A stretch of 26,338 nt of DNA from an uncultured Clostridia bacterium (lineage in GTDB: Bacteria; Bacillota; Clostridia; Christensenellales; Aristaeellaceae). Of the stretch, positions 14,933-22,565 are shown in pieces. Each line of letters begins with the position of its first letter. Position 1 is the stretch's first letter. The stretch is from the NCBI GenBank assembly GCA_934667105.1, contig CAKULG010000030.1:1-26338 (forward strand), given 5' to 3'. The notes beneath the pieces are model-generated. The model did no database searches. It saw only the letters and a program-made list of their open reading frames with translations, and had not been told where the DNA came from. The position numbers were made by a program, and so were the translations under genes.

Positions 14933-15706
14933 TCAAAGGTACTCCCGGAACATGCGCTGGGGGCATTCCAAAAAAAGTCTCAGGAATTGGATATTTTCCA
15001 ATTCCTCATATTTGCGGGGCAAAAAGCCCCGCGCCGTAGCCTCCAGAATCGCCGCGCCCGGCATGGCCGCCAGAACGGGCGAATGCGTGGCCAGAATAAA
15101 CTGGCTATGGGCCGCGCCCTCCAAAATATCCAGCGCCAGGGCGTACTGCTTTTCAAAAGAAAGCGCGCCCTCCGGCTCGTCCAGCAGATACACGCCCCCC
15201 GGCTTTAAGCGGGATTGAAAAAAATCCAGAAAGCCCTCGCCGTGGGATTGCAGGGCCAGATCCTCCGCATACAGCCCGGAAAGCTCCTCCAGCGTGCGCA
15301 TGGAGGGCATCCGGGCGTATTTCTTATCCGCGATGGTATCGTCCGCCTCGATTCGTTCCAGCTCCGCCCGGGCCTCCGCCTTCGTTCGGCTCACCCAGGC
15401 GATATAGGCGATAAAATCCTCCGCCGAAAAGAAAAAGCTGCGCCGGGCCGCCAGCTTTTGCAGCGTGAAGGCGTCCTGCGCCTGCTCCGCCGCCCGTTCC
15501 CGCTCGATAATCCCCTGCCCGATGCGAACCGCCCCCAGCTTGGCCGCCAGCAGGGAAAGCAGCGTGGATTTTCCGCTCCCGTTATCGCCGCAGATCACCG
15601 TGATGGGCGCAGTGAACCGAATTTCCTTTGCGGCAGCAAGGGCGGGCACGGAAAAGGGATACCCTTCCCCCTGGACGTTTTTTATCATTCGCTGCACATA
15701 CAGCAA
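14933..15706 (-). CDS. AAA-type ATPase (COG3910-like, ABC/SMC-type ATPase fold)
   Basis: This 257-residue soluble ATPase has Walker A ICGDNGSGKSTLL (about residue 46), an ABC-like signature LQSHGEGFLDFF, Walker B GGVYLLDEPEGAL, and a switch His in ILATHSPVLAAMPGA. It resembles predicted ATPases of COG3910, related to RecF/SMC-type proteins and to OLD-type ATPases but without a nuclease domain. The TTG at 15706 is preferred because AAGGAGG lies eight bases upstream; an in-frame TTG at 15724 overlaps that site. The function is unknown. It lies downstream of the histidine kinase on the same strand with a hairpin between. Confidence 0.85.
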   Translation of the reverse strand: MLYVQRMIKNVQGEGYPFSVPALAAAKEIRFTAPITVICGDNGSGKSTLLSLLAAKLGAVRIGQGIIERERAAEQAQDAFTLQKLAARRSFFFSAEDFIAYIAWVSRTKAEARAELERIEADDTIADKKYARMPSMRTLEELSGLYAEDLALQSHGEGFLDFFQSRLKPGGVYLLDEPEGALSFEKQYALALDILEGAAHSQFILATHSPVLAAMPGAAILEATARGFLPRKYEELENIQFLRLFLECPQRMFREYL

Positions 15707-15762
15707 TGCCTTTTCCTCCTTCAAAAAGAGGGAAGCCCGCGGCGCGGCCCTCCCTGCTCAAG

Positions 15763-15778
15763 GCCCGCCTTCGCGGGC
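15763..15778. terminator. Short hairpin between histidine kinase and ATPase genes
   Basis: GCCCGC-CTTC-GCGGGC forms a perfect 6-bp stem with a tetraloop, 12 bases after the kinase stop. No T-run follows on the minus strand, so termination would be weak. Confidence 0.4.
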
Positions 15779-15790
15779 TGTTTCAGCGCG

Positions 15791-17218
15791 TTACGATCCC
15801 TGGTGCAGCGGCAGCTCCACGATAAACGTCGCGCCCTTGCCCTCCTCGCTTTCCACGCTGATGGCCCCCCCGTGGAGCAGCACCAGCTGATGCACGATGG
15901 AAAGGCCCAGGCCCGTGCCGCCCTTTTCCCGGCTGCGGGCTTTATCCACGCGATAAAAGCGATCGAAGATATGAGGCAGATTTTCCTTGGGGATGCCCGG
16001 CCCGTTATCCGAAACCACCAAGCGCGCGTCCCGCCCCTGGCGACTGAGGCTCACCTTGATCTGCCCTCCCGCCTGGGTGTATTTCACGGCGTTCTCCATC
16101 AGGTTATAAATCACCTGGTTCAGCTTGGATTTATCCGCGTAAATATCGCAGGGGTCGGCGAGGGTAAGGGTGATTTTCTGCTGCTTCTGGCTGGCGATGG
16201 GCTCCAGTCGGTGCGCGTTTTCCTTCACCAGGGCGGCGATGGAAAGGTTCTCCCGGCTCAGCTTCACATTGTGCGCGTCCATCTGCACCAGCGTCAGCAA
16301 GTCGCTCACGATATTGCTCAGCCGGTCGATTTCCGAATTCATATCGGACATGAATTCCGTCCGCAGCGCGGGCTCCATATCGGGCTGATAAATCAGCGAT
16401 TCCAGCAGAATTTTCATGGTGGCCAGAGGGGTTTTCAATTCATGGCTGGCGTTGGATACGAACTGATTGCGCGATTGATCCAGCGTTTCCAGCTTTTCGG
16501 ACATGGAATTAAAGGCCAGAGCCAGCTGCTTCATTTCGCCGCTGCCCTTCACCGGCACCCGGGCGGAAAAATCGCCCTTGGACATGCGCTGAATTCCCCG
16601 CATCAGCCCGGCCAGAGGGCTGGTAATCACCCGGGAGAAAATCAGCGAGCACAGCAGCGCCGCCGCCGCGATCAAAACGAAAATCAGCATCATCTGATCC
16701 TGCAATTGATACAGATTCTGCATCATTTCCTGCACCGGGGAAACCAGCAGCAGCACGCCGATAATTTCCGCCTGGGAAACCACCCCCGCCGCGCAATAGC
16801 CCACCCACGATACATTGGACCGCCGCACGAACAGCAGCCTGGAGGTATCCAGCGCCGCGCCCGATTCCAATTCGTGCACGCCGTAATCCGCGCTCTGCCC
16901 CTTCACCAGCACATTGGCCACCTCGGGATATTCCAGCCGCGCGCCGTACAATTCGCCGTAGCTGTCCAATTGCACCTTGCCGTTTTGATCCAACAGCAAA
17001 ATACGCCCGCCCATTTCGCCGCCGGAGGCGATCAGCTGCTCCCGCAGGGCCTGCACGTCGCTGCTTTTATACAGCGGGGCCACCCGGGAGGCCAGCTTTT
17101 CCAGCCCCAGACGGTCGGAACGGATGCGCTGCTCGAATAAATAATCGCCCACCATGCCGCTCAGGGAGCCGGCCATCACATAAAAGGATAGCCCCACGAT
17201 CAGCAGGAAGGCGAGCAA
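15791..17218 (-). CDS. Two-component sensor histidine kinase
   Basis: This membrane sensor has two transmembrane segments (LLAFLLIVGLSFYVMAG near the start and MMLIFVLIAAAALLCSLIF about 175 residues later). Between them is an extracytoplasmic sensing region, then a HAMP linker, the HisKA box FVSNASHELKTPLATMKI with the phosphorylated His, and an ATPase domain with NLMENAVKYT, DNGPGIP and GGTGLGLSIV. It phosphorylates the response regulator encoded just upstream. The frame is open well upstream, but no ATG, GTG or TTG occurs near the regulator stop. The nearest is TTG at 17218, and residues up to about 17254 (IHNPFTSIRWKI) look like genuine kinase N-terminus. A one-base loss in an ATGA overlap would explain this. 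Confidence 0.9.
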   Translation of the reverse strand: MLAFLLIVGLSFYVMAGSLSGMVGDYLFEQRIRSDRLGLEKLASRVAPLYKSSDVQALREQLIASGGEMGGRILLLDQNGKVQLDSYGELYGARLEYPEVANVLVKGQSADYGVHELESGAALDTSRLLFVRRSNVSWVGYCAAGVVSQAEIIGVLLLVSPVQEMMQNLYQLQDQMMLIFVLIAAAALLCSLIFSRVITSPLAGLMRGIQRMSKGDFSARVPVKGSGEMKQLALAFNSMSEKLETLDQSRNQFVSNASHELKTPLATMKILLESLIYQPDMEPALRTEFMSDMNSEIDRLSNIVSDLLTLVQMDAHNVKLSRENLSIAALVKENAHRLEPIASQKQQKITLTLADPCDIYADKSKLNQVIYNLMENAVKYTQAGGQIKVSLSRQGRDARLVVSDNGPGIPKENLPHIFDRFYRVDKARSREKGGTGLGLSIVHQLVLLHGGAISVESEEGKGATFIVELPLHQGS

Positions 17219-17246
17219 TATTTTCCAGCGAATGCTGGTGAAGGGA

Positions 17247-17942
17247 TTATGAATCCTTATCGGTGAAATAGTAGCCCACTCCCCACTTGGTGAAGATGAA
17301 CTCCGGCTGCGCCGGGTTACGCTCAATCTTTTCCCGCAGGCGGCGAATATGCACGTCCACCGTGCGGGCGTCGCCCATATAATCGTATTTCCAGACGGTC
17401 TCCAGCATGGTTTCCCGGCTGAACACCTTGCCACGGTTGGTGATGAACAATTGCAGCAGATCAAATTCCTTGGCCGTCAGGCGCACTTCCTTGCCCCCCA
17501 GCGTCACGGAGCGATTCACGATATTCACTTCCATATCGTGCACGCGAATGATCTTCTTTTCCTCGTTGGCCGCAGGCTGGGCCGCCCGGCGAAGCACCGT
17601 CTTAATCCGGGCCTTTACCTCCAAAATATTGAAGGGCTTGGTCATATAATCGTCCGCGCCGTATTCCAGGCCCAAAATTTTATCCATATCCTCGCCCTTG
17701 GCGGTAAGCATCAGGATGGGCACATTGCTGCTTTCCCGAATGCGCTGGCACACCTGAATGCCGTCCAGCTTGGGAAGCATCACATCCAGCAGCACCAAAT
17801 CCACCTGCTGCTCAAAAAAGACCTGCAACGCTTCCTCCCCATCCGCAGCCGTGAGGATCTCATAGCCCTCCTGCTCCAGGGTATACCGCAGGCCCTTGAG
17901 GATCAAAGGCTCGTCGTCCACCAATAGAATGCGCTTGGCCAC
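17247..17942 (-). CDS. OmpR-family response regulator
   Basis: This 231-residue regulator has a receiver domain (DD pair in LLVDDEPLI, phospho-acceptor Asp in LVLLDVMLPKLDG, the Thr in MLTAKGE and the Lys in YMTKPFN). A winged-helix DNA-binding domain follows (VRLTAKEFDLLQLFITNRG, then the recognition part RTVDVHIRRLREKI and the wing GVGYYF). It resembles WalR/PhoP-type regulators. It is the first gene of a two-gene operon with the kinase, which overlaps its 3' end. The upstream leader has a small GCTTCCC/GGGAAGC hairpin at 17971-17985. Confidence 0.95.
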   Translation of the reverse strand: MAKRILLVDDEPLILKGLRYTLEQEGYEILTAADGEEALQVFFEQQVDLVLLDVMLPKLDGIQVCQRIRESSNVPILMLTAKGEDMDKILGLEYGADDYMTKPFNILEVKARIKTVLRRAAQPAANEEKKIIRVHDMEVNIVNRSVTLGGKEVRLTAKEFDLLQLFITNRGKVFSRETMLETVWKYDYMGDARTVDVHIRRLREKIERNPAQPEFIFTKWGVGYYFTDKDS

Positions 17943-17999
17943 TTTGTTTCATCCTTCCTATCCGTCGCAGGCTTCCCAGGGAAGCGCCTGCCTTTTCCT

Positions 18000-18029
18000 A
18001 TTTTACACGCAACAGACCCCAAAAATCAA
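18000..18029 (-). promoter_or_regulatory. Promoter of the two-component operon
   Basis: On the minus strand TTGATT (18029-18024) and TAAAAT (18005-18000) are 18 bases apart, about 58 bases upstream of the regulator start. Confidence 0.5.
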
Positions 18030-18122
18030 GTGAATTGAAATATTTTCTACATATTTTTGAAGAAAAAAATACACATCCGCTCGAAAAAACGTAATATGCG
18101 GCGAAAAGCAGGCTTTTTTACC

Positions 18123-18160
18123 CGGCGGACGCATATTTTCCGGCGGCGGACGCATATATC
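18123..18160 (+). promoter_or_regulatory. Direct repeat and possible mother-cell promoter of sigK
   Basis: CGGCGGACGCATAT occurs at 18123-18136 and again at 18144-18157, exactly two helical turns apart. The same stretch gives GCATATT (18131-18137), 15 bases, then CATATATC (18153-18160), which resembles the sigma-E type -35 and -10. It is 19 bases upstream of the sigK ATG, close for a transcription start but possible. Confidence 0.35.
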
Positions 18161-18178
18161 TGGGGCGGAGGTGAACGC

Positions 18179-18871
18179 ATGCTCAGCTTTTTATATTGGC
18201 TTTTTCGGGACGCGCTTTTCTTCTTCGGCATGCTTTCCGGGCGAAGCAGCTTTCCCAAGCCCCTCACCCGGGAGGAAGAGGCCGCCGCCGTGGCCGCCAT
18301 GCGCCAGGGCGATGAGGAGGCCCGGCAGCGGCTTATCGAGCACAATTTGCGCCTGGTTTCCCACATTGTACATAAATACACCGTGCCGGGCTACACACAG
18401 GACGATCTGGTTTCCGTGGGCGCACTGGGGCTGATTAAGGCGGTGAACACCTTTAAGCCCGAATCCGGCTCTCAGCTTTCCACCTACGCGGCCCGCTGCA
18501 TTGAAAACGAGGTGCTGATGCTGCTGCGGGCCTCCAAGAAAAAGCGGGGCGAGGTTTCGCTTTCCGATCCCATCGGCACGGACGGCGAGGGCAACGACAT
18601 TTCCTTTATCGATATTCTGGGCACGCCCCCCGGCCAGGTGGAGGACGAGGTAGTGCGCCGCATTTCCATGGCCCGGGTGCGGCGGCTGGTGAAGACGCTG
18701 CCCAAAAAGGAACGGCTGGTTATCGAAATGCGCTACGGCCTGCTGGACGGCGTGGCCCACCCCCAGCACGAGGTGGCGGCGCTGCTGGGCATTTCCCGCT
18801 CCTATGTTTCCCGCATGGAAAAACGGGCCGTCGGCCTGCTGCGATCAGGCATGGAGCGGCCGGAGGAGTAG
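18179..18871 (+). CDS. sigK: RNA polymerase sporulation sigma factor sigma-K
   Basis: This is the late mother-cell sigma factor of endospore formation. The N-terminal stretch ALFFFGMLSGRSSFPKPLTREEE matches the sigma-K/sigma-E group, including the short hydrophobic pro-sequence before FPKPL. Region 2 follows (LIEHNLRLVSHIVHKYT, DDLVSVGALGLIKAVNTF, STYAARCIENEVLM). Region 4 has VIEMRYGLLDG and the helix-turn-helix VAALLGISRSYVSRMEKRA. At 230 residues it is full length and uninterrupted, so no skin-type element splits it here. GGAGGTGA lies five bases before the ATG. It supports a spore-forming host. Confidence 0.94.
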   Translation: MLSFLYWLFRDALFFFGMLSGRSSFPKPLTREEEAAAVAAMRQGDEEARQRLIEHNLRLVSHIVHKYTVPGYTQDDLVSVGALGLIKAVNTFKPESGSQLSTYAARCIENEVLMLLRASKKKRGEVSLSDPIGTDGEGNDISFIDILGTPPGQVEDEVVRRISMARVRRLVKTLPKKERLVIEMRYGLLDGVAHPQHEVAALLGISRSYVSRMEKRAVGLLRSGMERPEE

Positions 18872-18891
18872 CGCCTAGAGAGAAAAATAGC

Positions 18892-18934
18892 TCGGGGGAG
18901 GCATTCTTTGGCTTCCAAAGAACGCCTCCCCCGA
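18892..18934. terminator. Palindromic element between convergent genes (copy B)
   Basis: TCGGGGGAGGC (18892-18902) pairs perfectly with GCCTCCCCCGA (18924-18934), and an inner arm TTCTTTGG pairs with CCAAAGAA. It lies after sigK and faces the 3' end of the SGNH gene. It shares the outer stem, CCAAAGAA and the preceding AGAAAAAT with the element at 7990-8033. The rest of 18935-19086 holds nothing recognisable. Confidence 0.65.
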
Positions 18935-19086
18935 ACCTCTCAAAGAAAGCTGTGTGGATAGGGGCATGCGATAAGAAATCCGATTGTTTTCCGTCAGCGA
19001 AATGAATTAGCGGGCTTCGCCAAATATAACGGCAAGGAAGAAACGAACGGATTTATTTCCCCGCCGACAAAAGGGCGCGTGCGACT

Positions 19087-20163
19087 TTAGCGCAGCCCCA
19101 GCGCCCGGCGAAGAACGGGCTCCATGGTATCGGCCATCCGCAGGAAGCCAACGTCGGTGGGGTGGCAGCCGTCCACGGTGCACAGATCGCGGTCGCGGTT
19201 GCCAAAGAAGCTCTCGCCGTCCACAAAATAGACGTGCTTATCCCCCGCCTCCCGGGCCTGCAAATACGTTTGCAGAATCACCTGTCTGCGCCGCTCGGAA
19301 TCCTCCGGATCCGCCTCAAAATTCGGCCTGCTGGCCAGAAGGATGGGGGTTTCCGGCTGCGCCTGGCGCACAATTTGGAAAAAGCGCGCATGGGTATTGC
19401 GCAGATGCTCCACGGTGGGGGCGTTATGATCGTAATCCAGAATGAACGCGCTCATTTCCAGTCCGGCGATATACCGTGCCATGCATTCCTCGCCCCGGGC
19501 GTTGCCCGAGAAGCCCAGGTTAATCTGGGCCGCGTCCAGCCGCCGGGCCAGCAGCGTGGGATAGCAGCTGCCCGTCTTCCCGGCGCAGCCTCCCTGGGTG
19601 ATGGAGGAGCCGTAAAAGACCAGCGGCTTTTCGATGCGCAGCGTGCGCCCCGCCGCCAGCTTCGCCCCCGGGGCCGTGCCGATCAGCAGGCTTTTCAGGC
19701 TGTTATACAGCGGGAGGTACAGCGCGTAATGCCGCATGCCCCCGGGCAGCGAAGCCAGCGCGCTTTGGCGCAGCGCGCAGCCGCCCATCTCCTGCATCTG
19801 CGGCAGCAGATTTTTTATTTCTATGCTCCCCCGCTCGGTTTCTTCAAACAGCTCCATGCCGCTTTGCCCGCAGGGGGTAAAATGCGCCATGTTGCCGCTT
19901 CCCCCCAGTTCCCAAAGCACGGACAGATAGGGCGAATCTGTGGAAAAGCGCACGCACGCCCCCGCCAGATGAAAAGAAAGGGCGCGCACCCCCTCGCTGC
20001 ATTCGGGAAGCAGCGAGAGGGGCAGGCGGCAGAAGCTTCCCTCTTGGTTGGGAACCACGCCGTACAGGCGAAAGGGCGCCTGGCGGGGATCGTAAAATTC
20101 TGTATTTTCCGGTGTTCCGTCAGTCAGGCGGAAATTCGGATCCAGTTCGGCAATCGTTTTCAT
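19087..20163 (-). CDS. SGNH/GDSL-family hydrolase (probable carbohydrate esterase)
   Basis: This 358-residue protein has two parts: an N-terminal beta-sandwich SGNH_N-type domain (about residues 1-165) and a C-terminal SGNH esterase domain. The nucleophile Ser is in VFYGSSITQGGCA, block III Asn is in LGFSGNARGE, and the catalytic Asp-His pair is in VDGCHPTDVGF near the end. No signal peptide is visible, so it is probably cytoplasmic. It follows the GH125 gene by ten bases behind AAGGAAAA. It likely removes acyl groups from imported sugars so that the mannosidase or others can act; that link is inference from the operon. Confidence 0.9.
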   Translation of the reverse strand: MKTIAELDPNFRLTDGTPENTEFYDPRQAPFRLYGVVPNQEGSFCRLPLSLLPECSEGVRALSFHLAGACVRFSTDSPYLSVLWELGGSGNMAHFTPCGQSGMELFEETERGSIEIKNLLPQMQEMGGCALRQSALASLPGGMRHYALYLPLYNSLKSLLIGTAPGAKLAAGRTLRIEKPLVFYGSSITQGGCAGKTGSCYPTLLARRLDAAQINLGFSGNARGEECMARYIAGLEMSAFILDYDHNAPTVEHLRNTHARFFQIVRQAQPETPILLASRPNFEADPEDSERRRQVILQTYLQAREAGDKHVYFVDGESFFGNRDRDLCTVDGCHPTDVGFLRMADTMEPVLRRALGLR

Positions 20164-20173
20164 GCTTTTTTCC

Positions 20174-21457
20174 TTACGCCTGCTCGAAGAAGCGCTCGTC
20201 CATCAGATGGATCATCAGGCTGGCCAGCAGCGTGTTGGCCCAGGCGAAATCCGCCCGGGTGAAGCGGGCGGGATCGTTGGGGTCAAAGGATTCATGCATC
20301 AGGTTACAGCCCGCATGGGTGCCGGCCAATTCCGCCAGGCAATCCAGAATTTCCTCCCGGGAGGTGCTGGTGAGTGCCTGCATGGTGATGCCGATATGCC
20401 ACACATACCCTTCCGGCGTATGCGGGCTGCCCACGCCCCGGGCGCAAGCCCCCGCGGCGTAATAAGGGTTCTTTTTCGAAAGAATGAGGCTGCGGGTGCG
20501 CAGATACAGAGGATCGTCCGCCGGGCAGAAGCCCAGATAGGGGGCGGAAAGCAGGCTGGGGGAATTTGCGTCGTCCATGAATTTATAATGGCCCAGGCCG
20601 TCTGCCTCATAGCAATAGACCTGTTTTCCTTCGATTTCCACCACGCCGAATTGCCGGATGCCCGCCTCCATTTCCTTTTCCAGGGCGGCGCATTCCGCGG
20701 CCAGGGCTTCATCCCCAAATTTCTCCCGCGCCATCCGGGCGGCGGCACGCATGGCCATCACGGCCATCATGTTGGCCGGAATCAGATAGCCGTATTCGCA
20801 GCGGTCGTCCGAGGGCCGGAAGCCGGACCAGGTCATCCCCGTGTAGCCCACCGGCGTGCCCCGGCCGTTGCAGGGCAGGGTGTCCTGCTCGGGGCAATCC
20901 TCCCGCTCAAAGGAATAGGCGGAGCGCTCGTGCCGCTGCTCCAGACGGAACACCTCCGCGATCCGGCGCAGCATGCGATGGAAATCCGCCGTATAAATCG
21001 CGGTATCCCCCGCGGCCTTTTCATAGCTTTCCGCCAGCAGAATGGGCGCGCACAGGGAATCCACCTCGTATTTCCGCTCCCAGACGGCGGGGTTGCGTTC
21101 CGTTTTATCCACCTTGTAGCACAGGCCGTTGGCCTCCCGGTTAAAGGCATTGGCGTATGCGTCCAGCAGCACGTCCTTCGCCTGGGTGGCGATAACGCCC
21201 CGCAGCAAATCGCGCACCGTTTCATCCTCCGCCGCGAAGGGCAGATAATTCTTCACCTGGGCGGAGGAATCCCGCAGCCACATGGCGGGAATGTCCCCCG
21301 TGATGACAAAGGCCGCGCCGTCAGGCAGGCGCTCCATGGTGGTCTGCACCGTGCTCAAAAAACAGGGCTTGGCCAGCGGGGCCAGGGCGGGGTAATACCG
21401 GCGATAATACGCTTCCAATTGATCCGCATAGCGGAGCAGGCAGGCTGGCGTGTTCAT
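20174..21457 (-). CDS. GH125 exo-alpha-1,6-mannosidase
   Basis: This 427-residue glycoside hydrolase belongs to family GH125 (formerly DUF1237), enzymes that release terminal alpha-1,6-linked mannose from N-glycans or mannans. Characteristic segments are TGDIPAMWLRDSSAQVKNYL (about residue 55), GMTWSGFRPSDDRCEYGY with its Asp pair, KFMDDANSPSLLSAPYLGF, and HESFDPNDPARFTRADFAWAN near the C-terminus with the probable catalytic base Glu. No signal peptide is seen, so it probably acts on imported oligosaccharides. AAGGAGAAAAG precedes the ATG. It is the first gene of a two-gene operon with the SGNH hydrolase. Confidence 0.93.
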   Translation of the reverse strand: MNTPACLLRYADQLEAYYRRYYPALAPLAKPCFLSTVQTTMERLPDGAAFVITGDIPAMWLRDSSAQVKNYLPFAAEDETVRDLLRGVIATQAKDVLLDAYANAFNREANGLCYKVDKTERNPAVWERKYEVDSLCAPILLAESYEKAAGDTAIYTADFHRMLRRIAEVFRLEQRHERSAYSFEREDCPEQDTLPCNGRGTPVGYTGMTWSGFRPSDDRCEYGYLIPANMMAVMAMRAAARMAREKFGDEALAAECAALEKEMEAGIRQFGVVEIEGKQVYCYEADGLGHYKFMDDANSPSLLSAPYLGFCPADDPLYLRTRSLILSKKNPYYAAGACARGVGSPHTPEGYVWHIGITMQALTSTSREEILDCLAELAGTHAGCNLMHESFDPNDPARFTRADFAWANTLLASLMIHLMDERFFEQA

Positions 21458-21506
21458 AGCTTTTCTCCTTTGCGCCGCTGGTTTTCGCGGCTTTTTTTCA
21501 TTTTTT

Positions 21507-21535
21507 ATTTTACTAAAGCAAGCAAAAAAAGTAAA
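21507..21535 (-). promoter_or_regulatory. Promoter of the GH125-SGNH operon
   Basis: On the minus strand TTTACT (21535-21530) and TAAAAT (21512-21507) are 17 bases apart, about 50 bases upstream of the GH125 start. Nothing else is recognised between 21536 and 21714. Confidence 0.5.
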
Positions 21536-21714
21536 TATCCCGCAGAAAAATTCACCGGGAAGAAAACCGGGGCGGCGCTCGCCAGAGCGACTTCTCCGCG
21601 CCCCGCTTCAAAAATGCCCACGGGGATCAGGAAAATAGAAAACGCGCCTGCTTTTCCACGGACGAAAAACGCCGGTGTTGCGCCGTTATTCATAGCCTGT
21701 TTTTTCATTTGTTC

Positions 21715-22518
21715 CTATAAAAATGCGCATACGTCGCAGGGCTCTTCCCCGCGATAGCAGCAGCCGCCCTCCATCCGCCGCACCTCCCCCCGCCATGCGT
21801 CGCACAGAAGCGGGCCCATACGGGTGGCCCGAATGCGGGCGGGATAGGCGCAGGGATACGCGCAGGAAAGCGCGCCGTCGGGCCGCAGGCAAAAGGCCCG
21901 CTCCTGGCAGCCCGCCAGGCATTGCCCACCGGGCAGCGCGCAGAGGGAGCAGGGCGCGCCGGGATAGGCGAGCACCTCCTGGGAAACGCCCCGGGGGCTG
22001 ATATACAGCAGCCGGGAGGACAACTCCCCATCCCCCACGGCGCACAGGGCGGCCAGGGCGCGGGGTAAAAAGCAAACGGCGCAGGCCGCCCCCGCCACCC
22101 GCCGCCGCTGAAGGCAGGAAAGGCGGTGATCGAACAGCAAGATTTCCCCCGCCGCGCCCGCCGCCACCGCCAGATAGCGGCCGCAGGGGCTGGCGCACAG
22201 ATCCCGGGGGTAATCCCCCGCCGGGGCACTGAAGAGCAACTCGCCCCCCGGGCCGTAGGCCTGAACGCAATCCGCATCCGAAGAGAGAGCGCAAACCGCC
22301 CCGCCCAGCCCCGCCAGGGCGCACACCCCCGTGGGCACGGGAAAATCATACAGCGTCGCGCCCGTTTCCCGGCTCAGGCACAGGCCCCAGCGCGGGCCCG
22401 CGCAGAAGATTTTTTGCTCCAGGGCGCACAGCGCGCCGCAGGGCGGCGCCATTTTTCTGCATTCGCCGTCCCTGATGCGCATCAGGCCCCGGGCCGCGTC
22501 CGCCACCCATAATTCCAC
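21715..22518 (-). CDS. Cys-rich, propeller-like hypothetical protein
   Basis: I do not recognise a named family. The 267-residue protein begins ELWVADAARGLMRIRDGE and shows about five loose repeats of short beta-strands with small residues and Cys (for example GVCALAGLGGAVCAL, DLCASPCGRYLAVAAG, CSLCALPGGQCLAG), the pattern of a beta-propeller like YncE or WD-type proteins. It has an unusually high number of Cys, roughly 25 or more, some in pairs (CC near the C-terminus). There is no signal peptide or membrane segment. The GTG at 22518 is chosen because GAGGGGG lies eight bases upstream; an in-frame GTG at 22527 overlaps that site. It follows the membrane-protein gene by about 47 bases on the same strand. 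Confidence 0.65.
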   Translation of the reverse strand: MELWVADAARGLMRIRDGECRKMAPPCGALCALEQKIFCAGPRWGLCLSRETGATLYDFPVPTGVCALAGLGGAVCALSSDADCVQAYGPGGELLFSAPAGDYPRDLCASPCGRYLAVAAGAAGEILLFDHRLSCLQRRRVAGAACAVCFLPRALAALCAVGDGELSSRLLYISPRGVSQEVLAYPGAPCSLCALPGGQCLAGCQERAFCLRPDGALSCAYPCAYPARIRATRMGPLLCDAWRGEVRRMEGGCCYRGEEPCDVCAFL

Positions 22519-22565
22519 AGGCCGCACCCCCTCTCTTTTCAGGGTATGCGGGGGCGGGCGGCGCG

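Noticed and set aside
15215..17140. A 641-codon plus-strand open frame
   Set aside because: It is the complement of the ATPase and histidine kinase genes, with no start signal and low-complexity His, Gln and Arg composition.
21505..21708. A small minus-strand open frame upstream of GH125
   Set aside because: It overlaps the GH125 promoter boxes and has no ribosome binding site.
20162..21757. A 531-codon plus-strand open frame
   Set aside because: It is the complement of the well-supported GH125 gene.
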